Shown: positions 62,894 through 64,000 of the stretch, piece after piece
How positions within the stretch are numbered: the stretch's first letter is position 1
Layout of the letters: each line of letters starts with the position of its first letter
Assembly: GCA_036374795.1 (NCBI GenBank)
Contig: DASUTC010000123.1
Location: 54,416-118,415 of the forward strand
Direction of reading: 5' to 3'
Length of the DNA stretch: 64,000 bases
Source: Herpetosiphonaceae bacterium
GTDB lineage: Bacteria; Chloroflexota; Chloroflexia; Chloroflexales; Kallotenuaceae
The notes under the pieces: model-generated
Databases searched by the model: none
The model's input: the letters and a program-made list of their open reading frames with translations, nothing else
What the model was told of the DNA's origin: nothing
Program-made: the position numbers and the translations under genes

Positions 62894-64000
62894 ATGACTG
62901 ATGCGTTTCGTGGTTTCGATCAAACGACATTAAATGCGCTGCTTCTGAACGGCGTGAGCGAGCGCTGGAACGCGGTTCAGGAGCGGATTCATCCGGTGCT
63001 CGCGACGTTGGCCGAGCAGATCGATGCGGCTGGACGCGCGCGCTTCAAGCGGGAGTGGCCGCTCTACGAGATAAGCTGGAAGACCGCGCGCTATCGTAAT
63101 CGCGGGCGCGGGCTGCGCGAGCCGATCGAGGAGTATCATTTCGCCCTCGATCGCGTGCCGCGCGGAACCGGCATCTATGTCGGCGTCAGCGGCGATGAGC
63201 GGGCGATTCTGGTGGGCTTTACCTCGACAGGCGCGCGCAAGGCCGAGCTTCAGCGCGTCTGGGAAACCGGGCGCAGCCTGTGGCAGCCGCTGCTGGAGTC
63301 GCTGCCGGAGGTGCGCTTTGCCCGGCCCGACGGCGCTGCGGACGAGCCGTGGATCGAGCAGTATTTGCGCGCCCGCCAGGCCAAGTATCTGTGGGCGGGC
63401 TATCGCTATGCCTGGGACGATCCGCGCATCGCCGCGCCCGACTTTGCCCAGACGCTGATCGACGACGTGCTGCGGCTCTTCCCGTTCAACGAGGCGATCA
63501 TGGAGGAGACGGAGGCGCTCGACTACGAGGCTGAGCAGGCGGTGCGCGAGCGGCGGCTGCACTATGCCATGTCGGCCAACCTGCCGCCGGTCGAGGCGAT
63601 CGTCGAGCGGATCGCGCGGCGCGGCTTTACCTTTCCCGAAGCGGTGATCCGCTCGTACCATATCGCGCTTCAGACCAAGCCCCTGGTGATCCTGCCGGGT
63701 ATCTCAGGCACCGGCAAGACCCGCCTGACGCGGCTGTACGCCGATGCGGTCTATGACCTGCGCTCCGCCGCCGACGAGAATCCACACTATCTGCTGGTCG
63801 CGGTGCAGCCCGACTGGCATAACGCGAAGGATTTGCTGGGCTACTTCAACGCGCTGACCAATACGTTCCAGCCCACGGCGTTTCTGCGCTTTCTCCATCG
63901 CGCGGCAGCCGATCCGCAGCAGCCCTACTACGTCTGCCTGGACGAGATGAACCTGGCGCGGCCTGAGTATTATCTCGCGCCGATTCTGTCGGCGCTTGAG
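62894..64000 (+). CDS. McrB-like AAA+ ATPase (partial, C-terminus off the right edge)
   Basis: 369 codons visible. The N-terminal part (about 1-235) has IYVGVSGDERAILVGFTSTG and LYEISWKTARYRNRGRGL, which look like a substrate- or DNA-sensing domain I cannot name. The AAA+ core starts with Walker A GISGTGKTRLTRLYADAVYD (269-276 for the P-loop) and Walker B YVCLDEMNLARPEYYLAPIL with Asp350-Glu351. The DEMNLARPE motif is the hallmark of the McrB family, the GTP- or ATP-driven translocase of modification-dependent restriction. An McrC-type nuclease would be expected next, beyond the window. The ribosome site is weak. Confidence 0.85.
   Translation, partial: MTDAFRGFDQTTLNALLLNGVSERWNAVQERIHPVLATLAEQIDAAGRARFKREWPLYEISWKTARYRNRGRGLREPIEEYHFALDRVPRGTGIYVGVSGDERAILVGFTSTGARKAELQRVWETGRSLWQPLLESLPEVRFARPDGAADEPWIEQYLRARQAKYLWAGYRYAWDDPRIAAPDFAQTLIDDVLRLFPFNEAIMEETEALDYEAEQAVRERRLHYAMSANLPPVEAIVERIARRGFTFPEAVIRSYHIALQTKPLVILPGISGTGKTRLTRLYADAVYDLRSAADENPHYLLVAVQPDWHNAKDLLGYFNALTNTFQPTAFLRFLHRAAADPQQPYYVCLDEMNLARPEYYLAPILSALE

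Overview
The window reads as a GC-rich bacterial chromosome segment made mostly of housekeeping genes. It holds no prophage, insertion sequence, CRISPR array or rRNA. The gene content points to the Chloroflexota, probably class Chloroflexia, but this is inference from style and not from a marker gene. The signs are secreted lipoproteins with long Thr/Pro-rich linkers, PPC-domain secreted proteins, tandem AI-2E-type permeases, an MptB-like mannosyltransferase, T-box and S-box (SAM) leaders, and extended -10 promoters of the form TGnTAnAAT.

Layout. 1-4.7 kb: an amino-acid-binding lipoprotein cut by the left edge, a membrane-anchored hypothetical, and a minus-strand operon of a LuxR-type regulator with a degenerate receiver, a beta-propeller lipoprotein and a small membrane protein. 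5-8 kb: purB, a flavin reductase and an unknown protein. 8-16 kb: a phospholipid-methyltransferase-like enzyme overlapping a GT-C glycosyltransferase, a rhomboid protease, a YugP-type zinc peptidase, a 43-residue membrane protein, two AI-2E permeases and tRNA-Leu(TAA). 16-21 kb: a PAP2 phosphatase, a catalytically degenerate M28-like membrane protein and a large secreted PPC protein. 21-25.4 kb: one minus-strand operon of ABC-2 ATPase, two permeases, a small coiled-coil protein, cobalamin adenosyltransferase and endonuclease III. 25.5-28.6 kb: a DUF309 protein, rhodanese, FMN reductase, an IscA-type carrier and apt. 28.7-34 kb: trpC, DUF554, a 127-bp inverted-repeat element, a NYN-LOTUS ribonuclease-like protein, trpF and a membrane-anchored Trm112-like protein. 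34-41 kb: a sensor histidine kinase, an aminotransferase, and valS behind a Val-specific T-box. 41-49 kb: a lipoprotein, a hicB remnant with an in-frame stop, then a SAM-riboswitch-led methionine-salvage and methyl-cycle cluster (mtnA, MetE-like, adenosine-kinase-like, ahcY, metK). 49-54.6 kb: an SDR and a MacAB-like exporter operon whose adaptor has an enlarged repetitive coiled coil. 55-62.7 kb: cmk, a response regulator with a GGDDF domain, a giant TPR protein, an S41 peptidase and an unknown protein. 62.9 kb to the edge: the start of an McrB-like AAA+ ATPase, probably a defence gene.

How the genes work together. The clearest functional unit is the methyl cycle. MetK makes SAM, methyltransferases release SAH, AhcY splits it to adenosine and homocysteine, and the PfkB kinase probably removes adenosine. 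MtnA handles the methylthioribose branch, and the S-box leader senses SAM. The 22-25 kb operon and the 50-54.5 kb operon are two separate export systems.

The most unusual sequence-level material is intergenic. Low-complexity GAACAA/TTGTTC blocks sit between many genes. A GC-rich dispersed repeat has a 23-bp core that is inverted between two otherwise collinear copies. Coordinates, motifs and starts were read by eye. No database search was run.
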